A program made the translations under genes and the position numbers. Shown in pieces: positions 46,605 to 57,621 of a DNA stretch of 64,000 nucleotides (position 1 is the stretch's first letter; the number at the start of each line of letters is the position of its first letter). The stretch covers positions 62,590,879 to 62,654,878 of the forward strand of contig CM056725.1 in NCBI GenBank assembly GCA_029844215.1, read 5' to 3'. The notes under the pieces are model-generated. The model made no database searches. It had not been told where the DNA came from and saw nothing but the letters and a program-made list of their open reading frames with translations. Source of the DNA: Przewalskia tangutica (taxonomy: Eukaryota; Streptophyta; Magnoliopsida; Solanales; Solanaceae).

Positions 46605-49015
46605 TGTTATACCCGTATTTCCAGTATATGCGTGGGAATCGTACAAAAGTTGCCTTAAAGATTAGGCCAAGTTGAAATTGTGCACAACTTCGGCAAAGAA
46701 TCGTTTTCCGGAAGCGTTTCCACGACTTTCGTAGGGTAAATTCCGGCTATGCCATTTCTAATTTTTGCGGATTTTTAGAGGCGAAACATTTTGGACCAGC
46801 GGGAGGCGACACTTGGCACCCTCCGATTGGTGGACTTAATCGTCCATTTGAATGAATTGGCTAAATAATGTACGTTTTTGTGCCTTGTGCACAAGTCGAG
46901 GAGTTGGTAGGATATTTGTGTATAGTTAATCCTCACTACACTTGCTGCCTTGTCTAAATCTTGGCCATTGGTTGGCCTTGACCTATAAATACCCGCCCAA
47001 GATGAAGAGTTCTTCGTCCACAAAGCTTTCAAGTCTTGAAAATCCTCTCCTCTCCCTTTGTAGCTCTTTTAGTCCAACCTCATCCTCCCTTGTGAAGGCC
47101 CTTGGCGAACACCCCACAGCCTAGCCAAAAATCTACCCCCATAAGCCCGGTAGAAAAGTTGCCTTCTTGTATTGTTATAATGCCCAAAATACCTAGCCCA
47201 AATACCTTACTACTTAGTAGAAGTTGTGAAGAACTTCTAAGGTTTCCTTGGAGCATCTGACTTAGGAGCAAAACCTTGCTCGGTGTGACTTTTCTAAGGA
47301 TATTATTGGGCTTACAGGGTAACTAATCCTAACCCTCTTTTGAATTAGAGAATACTTCTGTAGTAGTATTAGAATAAGTATCAAATACTTAGAAGAATAT
47401 CACAGAATAGAATTGTTTGTTACCACAGTAGAAGGGTTTAAAGAAGAATAATCACCTATACTTACATGGAATTTGTTTTCACGATGAGCTTATATAGCTC
47501 AGGGTAGGAAGTCTTTGCCCGACTTTCAGTAGAATTATGAACCCTCTGTTTAGAATGACCTTGAGTAGTCTTTGATAGATATCTGTGACTATTATAGGTG
47601 ACTCTGCTGCAGCGACATATTGACTTGGCGGTGGTTTTATTTGAGAAGGTATGTAATTCTTCCTAAAGCATGATATTTTACAATATATATATAGTGCGGT
47701 GAAGCGTACATGTGTTAAGCGAATAATAACTACGGCAATGTCTTTGACTTAAGCTGAATAATACTTACGGCAATGCCTCAGACTTAAGCTTTGAATAACA
47801 CTTACAGCGATGCCTGGCAAGCTTTGAATAATAAAGATCAAAGCATTTCAAAGAATCTTTGAAACATTTTTAACGGAAGAGAACTAAGCTGGATTTTAAA
47901 GCGAAGCTTAAGAGTTATACTAGCTTTATGGGAAGTTGAGTATAACCCAAGATTGATAAAAGAAACAAGTTTGACTATGTGTGTATAACGGACTTAAATT
48001 GAATTGTGAAAGAATAATAAGATGGTTGATAAGTAGACATGATATGATGCTATGTGTGTTAGTGTCTTGTAGCGTTTGTGAAAAGAGTATTCTTGTTGTG
48101 TTTATGTTGTTTAAAGATAAGTTATTACGTTAGTGTACCATCACTCGCCTCTTGAGATGATCAGGGGTTAAGGCGCCCTCCGTCTGGGGTAGACTCGGTG
48201 ATGCAGGACCGTGATTGAGAATACCTCATGCGGGTCGAGGGCCTATCGCGGGCTCACGAGAGTTCGAGTTAGTATGCGGGGTTATGCCTCATGCGGTCTA
48301 TGTGGCCGTCACGGACAGCGAGTCGGGGCGATCTTGAGAGTAGCTACCCTCGATGCGGGGTTATACCTCATGCGGGCCCGTGAGTGGCCTATGCGGACTC
48401 GGGAGTCGAGTTAGGCTTGCGAGTGATATCTGAGCGAGTGGCCTGCTTGAATCATTCGCGGCCTAGAAAAGACTATTACTGATTTACCTATTGTTGCTCT
48501 TGTTTGTGATGTAGCCTTGTATGCGGGTTCCTTAGTTGTTTCATACATCTTGCAAAAGCTGTTTTTAAAATGATATGTTTCATTTAAGTATTTCTGATTT
48601 CATATACTTAGTACTGTTATGCGACCTCGCCGAAATTTGCGTTCATCTGCGAGTAAGCAGCAGTGCTAGATCCACGTTCTTAGGATCTACGTTGGTGTCG
48701 GGAGCTCCGTGCTTTTCGGAGGCTCTGCTTTTAGGTATGATCTCACTGTTGTAGATAGTTTTATCTGATCGAGTATGGCGGGGCCACTGTCGCCGTAGTT
48801 GTATATTTCCTTAGAGTGCATAGTCGTATGTTATGCGATTATCGGATGTAGCGCTAAACCGTGTTTATATATGTATCTTAGAAAGCGATATTTTCTCACG
48901 TAAAGCGTGTCTATTTTATAAAGCTGTTTCATGTCTTGCTTTATATTTCGATTACTCACGATGTATGACTACTTAGGTGCCGGTGAGCGCAGTCGAACAC
49001 AGGCGGGTCGTGACA
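46605..49015 (+). mobile_element. 3' LTR of E
   Basis: 2411 bp, TGTTATACCCG to GTCGTGACA. TATA box at 46984-46991. Collinear with the 5' LTR throughout. Confidence 0.92.
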
Positions 49016-49020
49016 GCGTG
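49016..49020. repeat. Target-site duplication of E, right copy (GCGTG)
   Basis: Pairs with ACGTG at 39344-39348; one mismatch. Confidence 0.65.
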
Positions 49021-49392
49021 TCTCAAAATATCTTCAAGACCAAGTCAAAAAGTCAAAGGGTGTGCCACGTGTCACCCTCTCGTTAGTCTAAAATACTTTA
49101 AATCCTCAAAATATCCATAATTGGTCAAAATATCTCAAAATATTGTGGGCCCACAAAAGCGTAAAATTTTCAGTGGGCCCAGCGTGACCAAATCGAATTT
49201 AAAATCCATAATTCTAATATATTCCAAAAGTCTCAAATACCAAATTTGAGAACCAAGTCGATTAACAAACCTTTTCCTTCATAAGTTCCGATATTTCTCT
49301 TAGGAAAAGTGTATCTTTATCGTTTCACGATTTAAACCTTAACGTCTTATGTCGTTATCGATTCGTAATGTTGGAACTACGAGGGTGTAACA
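49021..49392 (-). mobile_element. C-LTR4, right part (reversed)
   Basis: Continuation of LTR4 after E, matching 33940-34313 of LTR3 including the CACGTGTCACC block and the GTGTAACA end. Confidence 0.9.
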
Positions 49393-49397
49393 ATTAT
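49393..49397. repeat. Target-site duplication, right copy (ATTAT)
   Basis: Identical to 21001-21005 and marks the right edge of the reversed array. Confidence 0.85.
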
Positions 49398-50324
49398 GTT
49401 GGCGTTTGTGCTTGTGATATATTATTCATTCGGGTCATTCGCCGGCGTGTTGCATTTGCATATTAGTGGATTTGCTCCCAGCGATGCGAGAAAGTTACCT
49501 CGTGCAGTCAGTAGGAGCTCATGCGGGTGAAAGCGATCCCGTGCGGGCGGACCGACTATCACGAGGAATTACCTGCATGCGAGTCAGTAGGGCTCATGCG
49601 GGTGAAACAGATCCCGTGCGAGGCGGACCAGTCTATCGAGAAATTACCTCATGCGGGCCCATCGGCTATCACGGGTGAAATAGTCCCAAAGTAGGATTGC
49701 ATAATGATACTACGGGCGGATGGTCTAGGTTAATCATAAACTTCTGTTTTAAAGCAAATAAAGTTTATTATTGTTCACTCTCTTTGTTAATAAGGCAAGT
49801 GTCTTTATTAATTTGGTTATCATACTTGTATCGGCTTTATGTCTAGACTTATGATTTAAATTGCAGTATTTTGATTCATGCACTTGGTACATATTTTATC
49901 TTGACCCCTTTCCTCGAAGTGAGTTAAATCTGCGGTAGGGGTAAACAAGTTCTTGATCCTCGCTCTTAGGATCATTTGTTAATTTGTTGAGAAGCTCCAT
50001 TACTCGGAGGCTTATCTTTGGTTGAGATCCACTGGTATTATCGGTTGTTGTACATTGAGGTATGGCGGGGCCACATCCATAACAATTGTTATGTCAAAAC
50101 TCTTAGAAGTGCTGTAGTCATATCTTGTGGTTGACATAAAGAAAAAAAGGATGTAAGCTTCTTTTGGTTATCTATATATATATCCGGCGACCTTATCGGC
50201 TAGCACTTTATTTACTTCATATTGGTTTTAAGTTATGTGTTTTATGTATGTTCACTGATTTTCTCTGATGGTTATACATAAGGGTGCAGGTAGGAGTACG
50301 ATCGCGGGCAGGTCAGTCGTGACA
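49398..50324 (+). mobile_element. Right part of interrupted family B LTR
   Basis: Continues the LTR broken at 21005 and ends CAGTCGTGACA at 50324, followed by a PBS. It contains a CTCATGCGGGTGAAA repeat block (49482-49685) and the GGTATGGCGGGGCCACATCC segment (about 50060) typical of the 3' side of these LTRs. Confidence 0.8.
49482..49685 (+). repeat. ~90-bp direct repeat in B LTR
   Basis: Two and a half units with GAGCTCATGCGGGTGAAA, GATCCCGTGCG..GGCGGACC and TATCACG..GAAATTACCT. Confidence 0.75.
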
Positions 50325-50580
50325 AAAGTTGTATCGAAGCGATTAGTCCTCGGAAAGTGTTCTGAGGCCGTGTCTAGTAGAGTCTTGGTTATCGGTGTGT
50401 TGTGCACCACATCTATAACCGGGAAGGCTGCGAGACATTTAGGATTAGTTTCCATTATTCTCGCTCTGAGATCATGCGATAGAAATTTGTGTTGTTAGGG
50501 TAGTCTCTCGCAAGAGTTATGTTGATTGCGGTATGAGAAGGCAACGATGACCGAGAAAAGATTATTATGGATTGTGTATC
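50325..50580 (+). mobile_element. 256-bp internal remnant with PBS
   Basis: PBS-like TTGTATCGAAGC at 50329-50340, then the leader (CTCGGAAAGTG.., CGTGTCTAGTAGAGTCTTGG) shared with E and the B element at 54294. It stops at a new LTR start with no gag, pol or purine tract. Probably an internal deletion or recombination joint between two B LTRs. Confidence 0.65.
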
Positions 50581-52789
50581 TGTTACACCGTAGGTCGATT
50601 GCGTATAAGAGAATATACGTAAGGAATCAAGATTTGAAAATTTATGCGAAAGGAAGAATTGTTTTTCCAATGGAAAATCTTAGAAACGTCGGAAAGGAAA
50701 AATGTTAGTTAATGAGAATTGGATTCTCAAATGCATTATTTGGAGAAATTTATTTTTCAGTTTGGTCATATAGGGCCCCTTTAGAATTTTACATTTTGTA
50801 GGGCCATGAGGTTATAAATTTTATGGGCCGAATGGGAGGCGACACGTGGCACCACGCGTGTCTTGGGCGATTTATTACAAGGTTAGAATGGTCATTGAGC
50901 ATTGTAGATGAATAAGTCTTGAGCTTGAGATTGTTGACTTGTCGACTTGTCCACTGGCTAATTATCCAAGTGTTCTTCTTCTAGCCACATTTGTTGATAT
51001 CTTGACCTCAATTGTGTTTTATATACCACACTAGTAGCAAGACAAGGTCTTCCTTAGAAAAATTAGAGAACATTTGTGCCAAGAAAAGTGCTCTCGGGAT
51101 CACTATTTTCCTGAGAAAATTTTGTAGTTTTGATCCATTATTCTGAGGCTTTGTGAGATCCTAAGGGTATTGTAAGGATATCTTAATAGAAGATTTGGAA
51201 AAAGCGACATTTTCACGTTAGTGTGGCGAAAACCTAACTTCGTTTTCATAAGTTTGGATTGGAAATGGAAGAGAAGTTGGTTGTGAACTTCTAAGGGCTT
51301 GAATAGCGTATTAGGCGTAAAGGAAAGGAGCTAAGAATTTCTAAGGAGCGAATTTGAATCTTGGAAATTATAAAGGCTTATAAGGTAACAAATCTTGTAA
51401 ATAAGCAATTAAAGTTTACTTATCATTGTAGTTATGGATATTAGAAAGCATGAGGTATATATTATGAAGTATGATAAGTGTATTGGCTATTGGAACCTAA
51501 TCAGAAAACTAGTATGTTTAGCCATTAAGATTACAATTCAAGTTGATTATTAGTTTAAGTCGTCACGTATGTTATATAAAGAAGGAAATTGTAGTTGTTG
51601 AAGTTGTCTATGACTATATAACATATTAGACCTAAGAACTTGGATTGGAAAAGAATTGGAAAAGACTTTGAGTTATTTGTTTATGTTAGCGAGAATGGCT
51701 TTGAATATGGAACTACTTGGTATTAATTGTGGGGCAGAATTTTGTATTGTAAGGCGTGTAATCCCACTGTTGGTTGATGTATTGAGCCTTAAATGTGGCA
51801 TGTTGGTTATTGATTATCGGGCCTTGAAAAGGTGAAAAGTATGTAGAAAAAGGAGGTCTTTTGATTTTCCGTAGAATAAGAGGCCGTATATTTAGTATTA
51901 TTCTCGTTAGAAACTAGAAATTGATAGTCATGTTGTGACCATTATAGGTTGACAATTCTCGTGCGTATTCGACTTAGCTTGTGGATTAAGCGAAAAAGTA
52001 TGTGAACTATCTCCTCTTACAGCATGATTCCTTATGGTAAAGAAAATCGTCCTACTCGTAAATGACTTCTTGATTGTACTTGGATTGCCTAATATAGAAG
52101 TTGTTCTATATACTACTTGATTGTACTTTGGATGTTTAAATTGGAAGTTGTTATACTCCATTCCCTTAATGAAGTTTGGATTTTCAAAAGTGAAAGTGTT
52201 TTAATTAAAGTACATAGAGTCTTGAAGAGGAAGTGGTTTCCAAATCTTTTGGCTAGTGCCTTAGTTCCAAAACCTAAAGGTTGTTATAATGACTTTAGGG
52301 GAGTAAAAGGAGTGATTTACTTAATTGATTTAAAAGAGGAGAAATGACATGATTTAAAGAGAAGTAACTTGTTTTAAAGGTATGAGTTACTTGAGATTTA
52401 AAAGTTAAGAAACTTGATTTCTAAAGATTAAGAGACTTAAAGTATTTTGAAAGTTAAGAAACTTTATTTGAAAGTATATGATACTTGGTTTTAAAAGTAT
52501 AAGTCTCTTGGTTATAAAAGAGTGAATTTGTCTAAAACCATAAAAGGGTTATAACGGCTTTATGGGAAATTAGTTATCTTGACTTTATGGAAGGTTAAGA
52601 AAATTGTGTATTTTGATTAAAAGGCATGAGTTGCCTAGATTGTGAAAATTGAAGTTACTTGGTTTCAAAGCCTTGAAATGAATTTATAAAGGTGTAGTAA
52701 CTTAATTTGAAAAATATACACGTCTTGATATTACGAGAGTTAGTATCTTGGGGTTTTACATAAAAGGAGTCTTTTGAAAAGAGATGTCG

Positions 52790-52995
52790 TCGTAGTACTT
52801 TGGCTTGTTAAATGAGAATTATTCTATTTGTGCCTCGTTATTACTTTGGCTTGTTAAATGAGTATTATTCTATTTGTGCCTTGATAGTACTTTGGCTTGT
52901 TAAATTAATATTATTATATTTGTGCCACGATATTACTTTGACTTGTTAAATGAGAATTATTCTATTTTGTGCCTTTATAGTACTTTGGCTTGTAA
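52790..52995 (+). repeat. 58-bp tandem repeat in B LTR, four to five units
   Basis: Units contain AGTACTTTGGCTTGTTAAAT, GA(G)AATTATTCTATTTGTGCC and TTGATA, spaced about 58 bp. They are the forward complement of the 26345-26640 array in LTR2. Confidence 0.9.
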
Positions 52996-53009
52996 ATAAG
53001 AATTTTCTC

Positions 53010-53185
53010 TTGGTATATGTAAAAGGAAGGCATGGTAATTGTCTTGGTTATGTAAGAAGAAGGCATAGTAATTGTCTTGGTTTTATGTAAAAGGAAAGGC
53101 ATAGTAATTGTCTTGGTTTGTATAAAGGCATGGTATTGTCTTGGTTTATGTGAAAAGGAAAAGGCATAGTGTTGTCTTGGTTTAC
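53010..53185 (+). repeat. ~35-bp tandem repeat in B LTR, five units
   Basis: Units of TATGTAAAAGGAAAGGCATA followed by GT(AATT)GTCTTGGTT; length varies from about 28 to 38 bp. Confidence 0.88.
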
Positions 53186-54487
53186 TTGCATATGGGTTGC
53201 TCATTATAGATATTCGTGCAAGTGTCACATTTCCACATCTCGCGTCCTCAGAAAGGGTGGCAGCTTTCAAGGATACCATGGGTTAGCTCCCGTAGAGGGT
53301 GAGTGTACACCTGTGCGGTTCGATGTTGACTCGGGCGGGTTAAATTCTCGGGATATATATAAGCCATGGATTAGCTATCCGTGATCGCGATGTCGTGTGC
53401 AGATGACTCATTCGCGGGTCCACGTGACTTAAGCGGGTGAAATAGTCACATGATAGGTTGCATTATACCTGAAAGGGTGGTTGACCACAGCAGTACGACG
53501 CCCGTATTTTTAAGCGGTAGTGATTTCATTAATGAAAGGGTGCAATGTGTGTATGATTTAAAGTCTGACATTAATTCTCGTTATTAAATACATAACTTAA
53601 AGATAAAGGATTGCATTACTCTCGTGATTGCAAGGTTGGTGTGCTTCTTGATGTTGTATTATATCATGGATTCCGCGATGAGGAAGGATTCACGGGCGTG
53701 ATTGATATTGTGGCGTGAGACCCGTGGTTATATTTGAGTAATGACTTTGAGGCATCGTCCACGACTTGATATATGGCTTATGTATTGTGTCTTTGTAGGT
53801 TGGCTATCATCGTATCTCTGTTTTGTTATTTGTTATGATTTAATTCAGTATTCTTGTTTCACAAACTTAGTACATTCCCGTCTTGACCTCGCTTGAGGTG
53901 CGTTAAATCTTCTGCGAGTTTAGATGCAGTTTGGTGATCTGCAGTGTAGGACCACCTTTCGAGTTTTTGAATAGCTCCATGCATTCGGGAGTTTATCATT
54001 TTTTTGGTATAGATCCTTGATCTGAGCTTTTATGCGATTATAGATGCAGCGGGGCCTTGTCGTCATGTTTCGATAAAACTCTTAAGTGCAGTATTCATAT
54101 GTAGTATTGGACTCGTATGCGATGTAGTGTCTTTTGAATATGTATATTATATGGCGACCTTCGGCTTTTCCACTTGCATGTATGTTAGTTTTTAAAAAAA
54201 TGAGGTGTTATTTAAATTCCATGATTTACTTGTGTTGTTATGGTAGAAGGTGCCCAAGTAGGGCACGATCCAAACGGAGGTTCGGGCGTGGCAGTGGTAT
54301 CAGTCGATCGGTCCTCGGAATGTCTGAGGCGTGTCTAGTAAGTCTTGATTATCGGTGTGTTGCGCGCCACGCCCGTAAATAGGAGGCTATAGGACATTTA
54401 GGAGTTAGTTTCTATTTTCTCACTCTGAGATTGTGCCATAGAGGTGTTATTTAGATAATTCCTCTCGGCGTATTATTATGTTCTGGT

Positions 54488-54631
54488 ATGCCTCGAGGAG
54501 AACGATCGCCGAAGGGCAAAGCGATGGCAGAGCTACGATCGGACTCAAAGTTGATAGGGCTTATGCCCGAGGTATGCGGATATTGTCGCGATCGGCGAGT
54601 TTTCTGCGCGAGTTTTGAGGCCCGGCCTTAG
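54488..54631 (+). pseudogene. gag: gag start of family B element
   Basis: ATG at 54488 reads MPRGERSPKGKAMAEL and ends at a stop after 47 codons. Position, the initial Met-Pro-Arg and Lys-Gly match the gag starts of A1 (1516) and E (41970). Truncated by frameshift. Confidence 0.6.
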
Positions 54632-54952
54632 GCTCCAGTTCCTCGATTAGGGAAGACTATAGGCTCATAAGAGAAGCGATTATGTTATTGACCAAGATAA
54701 GCGGTGCTACGGTTTTATCGGCCGGGAAGTTATTCGGCGGTGCAAATAGGTGTCTGAGAGGTAGAAGTCAGCGGAAATCGGCGTTAGAGGCCAGCGGAAA
54801 TCAGCGTAAGAGGCTAGACGGTTGGTTATCCGGTGAGTTTTTGGGCGAGCAACCTCGACATCAGTGAGATATTCGTCCCGGCTACTCGGTACATACCCCA
54901 TGGATCATAGGTAGGAGATTGGACCCGAGGTATTTAGGAGCACTGTCAGAGC

Positions 54953-55213
54953 TTGAGTCGAGGTTCTCGGAGGAAGCGAGGATTTTCTCGATCGAGGCCA
55001 CCTATTCCTCGGTGTTTCGATGTATGGCGTCATTTGGGAAATGCCGTCATGCGCGGTGTTTGTTATTATTGTGACCGTCGGGCCTGGCGGTGGGAATGTC
55101 ACATTAGAAAGAGCCAGGTGAGTGGCTCGACTATGAGGCCGATGGTTGATTCCACTTTCCTCCACGGTTGTCGTCCCCGAGCATGGTGTTGGATGTCGGC
55201 CCGACCATGGTAG
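54953..55213 (+). pseudogene. gag zinc-knuckle remnant of family B element
   Basis: Open segment of 86 codons containing VCYYCDRRAWRWECHIRK. It has the spacing of a CCHC nucleocapsid knuckle but lacks the His and is one residue short. Downstream (about 55280-55400) TWGYMYI..ALIDS..LAYMFSIVAS resembles the protease start with the catalytic triplet altered. Confidence 0.5.
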
Positions 55214-56557
55214 AGTCGAGTGGAGATTATAGTTCTGGCGGTCCTTGAGCCGCGTAGATGGCGTGACTCTTTGGGCGGGATCGGGAAGCGACATCGCGTG
55301 GGGATACATGTATATTTCGATTCTTTTGAATCATCGTGCATTGATAGATTCAGATTTTTCCCTAGCGTATATGTTTTCCATTGTTGCTAGTAGTTGTAAC
55401 TTAGTAGCACCGCTGAGGTAGAATACTTTGATTAGTAAAGTGAAAAGTTAAGAATGTTGACAAGAATGGTAAGTGAAATGAGACTATAGTTGTGTAGGGT
55501 TCACAAGTTGTAATTACCCATAATAGTGTGAAGGCAGATAAGGGAAGAATGTCTGATAGAAATACTTTGGCCTATGTGGCTGAACCTCTAGTGAATAGGG
55601 GATAGGGTAAGAAGTACCTTGAGATAAGAGAGAGATTTATTTGGACTAAGAATGAGAAGTTAAGTATGATGATCGGTCGGGTTATGGACTCATTTGGGTC
55701 AGCGGTAGTGCGGAATGGGGTGATGTCGGTTGGTAATGGTCGCTATGTGATAGGGTCACGAGGATGCAAGGCCCAAGTCTAGTTAATCGTTATGCGAGTT
55801 GATGGCGCGTTCCACGAAACCAGTCGCGGGCGAGAAGAGCCTTAGCGAAATTCAAGTAACATAATGGCCAAGTTGGGTTAGTAACTCGAGTTGGGGAACA
55901 TAATCAATATTTGAAATTTTATGCGTATGCTCGAATAAGTTTGGAAATCTGAGAAATTATGACAAGTAAGAAAAGGAAGGAACAAGGGTTAAAGAACTAT
56001 AGTGATTATAGTTATGAGTAATGAAGGTGCGTAGAAGATTCCTTTTAGGCCATGAGTGGAGGTTAATTATAATGATACCACGCGCCTTAGGTTCGATAAC
56101 ACGTCCATAGATTTTGCTCATGTTTGTGATGCTACTAGTATTAGAGTTTACAGGTTAGTAAACTAAGCTAGAGCGGACTATAGGCTCATGTCAAACTAGT
56201 TTGGTGACTAAGTGAGACAGAGAATGAGAAGTAACAGAGGAACATATCGATTAGGCGGGTGGGAGTCATTGAAGGATCGAGATAGTGTTAGTCCCAGTGA
56301 CTTAGATACGACGGGCCGTCCCTTTGTGCGGGAAAAAGAAAGTAACATCTAAAGATCTTGTTTTTGATAAGGCAGTAACCTTGAGTTTTGTGAGAAGGGC
56401 GTGACGGAAGGTCCGTTGATATGTTCGTATGTTATGTGGTGGCCGTATGTGGCATCGTTAGTCTTGTGGAGTGTTGATTGATAAGCATAGTATAGAGACT
56501 ATCACGAGTTTGTATAAGCTTGGAAACGACTAAGAACATTCGAGGATGAATGTTTCT

Positions 56558-56568
56558 AAGGGGAAGAA
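56558..56568 (+). other. Polypurine tract of family B element
   Basis: AAGGGGAAGAA immediately before TGTTACACCC, preceded by GAACATTCGAGGATGAATGT. Confidence 0.8.
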
Positions 56569-57621
56569 TGTTACACCCGTAAGTCGGGACATGTATAAGA
56601 GAGATATGCGTAAGGAATCGAGACTTGAAAATTGATGCGAAAGGAAGAATTGTTTTTGACGGAAAATCTTAAACCGTCGGAAAGGAAAAATGTTAGATTA
56701 ATGAGAATTGGATTCTCAAATGCATTATTTGAAGAATATGGAACTTATTAACATTATGGAAATTTATTTTCTGGTTGGTCATGTGGGGCCCACCGAATTT
56801 TACATTTTGTGAGGCCCAGGTTCTGACAATTTTATGGATGAATGGGAGGCGACACGTGGCACCCCATATGGTCTTGGACGATTTATTACAAGGTTAGAAT
56901 GGTCATTGAGCATTGTAGATGAATAAGTCTTCAAGCTTGAGATTGTTGACTTATCGACTTATCCCTGGCTAATTATCCAAGTGTTCTTGCATCTAATACG
57001 CATTTGTTGATATCTTGACCTCCGTTGTGTTTTATATACCACGCTGAAGTAGCAATACAAGGTCTTCCACTTAGAAAAATTAGAGAACATTTGTGCCAAG
57101 AAAAAGTGCTCTCGGGTTCACTATTTTCCCAGAAAATTTTGTAGTTTTGATCCATTATTCCACAGACTTTGTGAAGATCCTGCAAGGTATTTTAAGGATA
57201 TCTCGATAGAAAGATTTGGAAAAAGCGACATTTTCACGTTAGTCGCAAGGCGAAAACCTAACTCGTTTTCACAAGTTTGGATTGGAAATGGAAGAGAAGT
57301 TGGTTGTGAACTACTAAGGGCTTGAATAGCGGATTAGGCGTAAAGTAAAGGATCTAAGAATTTCTAAGGGCGACTTTGAATCTTGGAAATTATAAGGGCT
57401 TATAAGGTAACAAATCTTGTCGTTTTAGCAATTAAGTTTACTTATCATTGTAGTTATGGATATTAGCAAGCATGAGGTATATATTATGAAGTTTGATAAG
57501 TGTATTGGCTATTGGAACCACTAATCCAGAAAACTAGTATGTTTAGCCACTTAGATTCTGATTCAGGTTGATTATTAGTTTAAGTAAATCACGTATTATA
57601 TAAAGAAGGAAATTGTAGTTG
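56569..57621 (+). mobile_element. Family B LTR, left part, interrupted
   Basis: Starts TGTTACACCCGTAAGTCGGG and parallels 50581-51600 through the same landmarks (TTTATATACC, GGTTGTGAACT, ATGAGGTATATATTATGAAG). It is cut at 57621 by the reversed element R; AGTTG at 57617-57621 is the expected left TSD. Confidence 0.85.

Larger units (their letters stand above)
39349..49015 (+). mobile_element. Complete Ty3/gypsy chromovirus E (family A), nested in C-LTR4
   Basis: 9667 bp with both LTRs (2422 and 2411 bp), PBS, gag, protease, RT, RNase H, integrase, chromodomain-like tail, PPT and a near-perfect 5-bp TSD. It interrupts a C LTR whose sequence continues precisely on the other side. The two LTRs differ mainly by 1-3 base indels and CA/CG changes, with few ordinary substitutions, which suggests a recent insertion. 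The coding region has the same domain order as A1 and comparable frame breaks. Confidence 0.95.
21006..49392 (-). mobile_element. Reversed multi-LTR array of non-autonomous family C
   Basis: On the minus strand the order is C-LTR4, internal 2, C-LTR3, internal 1, B-LTR2, C-LTR1, the whole bracketed by ATTAT. Element E (39349-49015) is nested in LTR4. LTR3 and LTR4 (4304 and about 4277 bp) and the two internals (1125 and 1130 bp) are near-copies. An array sharing one TSD is expected from unequal recombination between LTRs after a single insertion. The B-type LTR2 inside it is unexplained. Confidence 0.75.
50581..54293 (+). mobile_element. Family B LTR (second forward copy)
   Basis: 3713 bp, from TGTTACACCGTAGGTCG to TCGGGCGTGGCA, followed by PBS-like TGGTATCAGTCG at 54295. 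It has a TATA-type TTTATATACC (about 51018-51027), a conserved AAATGTGGC(A/G)TGTTGG segment, and two minisatellite arrays. No gene within. Confidence 0.82.
54294..56568 (+). mobile_element. Internal region of a family B element: gag remnants, no RT
   Basis: 2275 bp from PBS to PPT. The leader includes AGTCTTGATTATCGGTGTGT. The first 1.1 kb carries gag and protease traces. The rest (55440-56568) has no RT, RNase H or integrase motif. Around 55770-55800 and 55920-56080 it parallels the C internals (CAAGGCCCAAGTCTAGTTAA; ATGACAAGTAAGAAAAGGAA). It would depend on another element for reverse transcription. Confidence 0.7.

Noticed and set aside
53010..53185. Regular ~35-bp repeats resembling a CRISPR array
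   Set aside because: Units are contiguous and degenerate with no unique spacers, there are no cas genes, and they lie inside a plant LTR.
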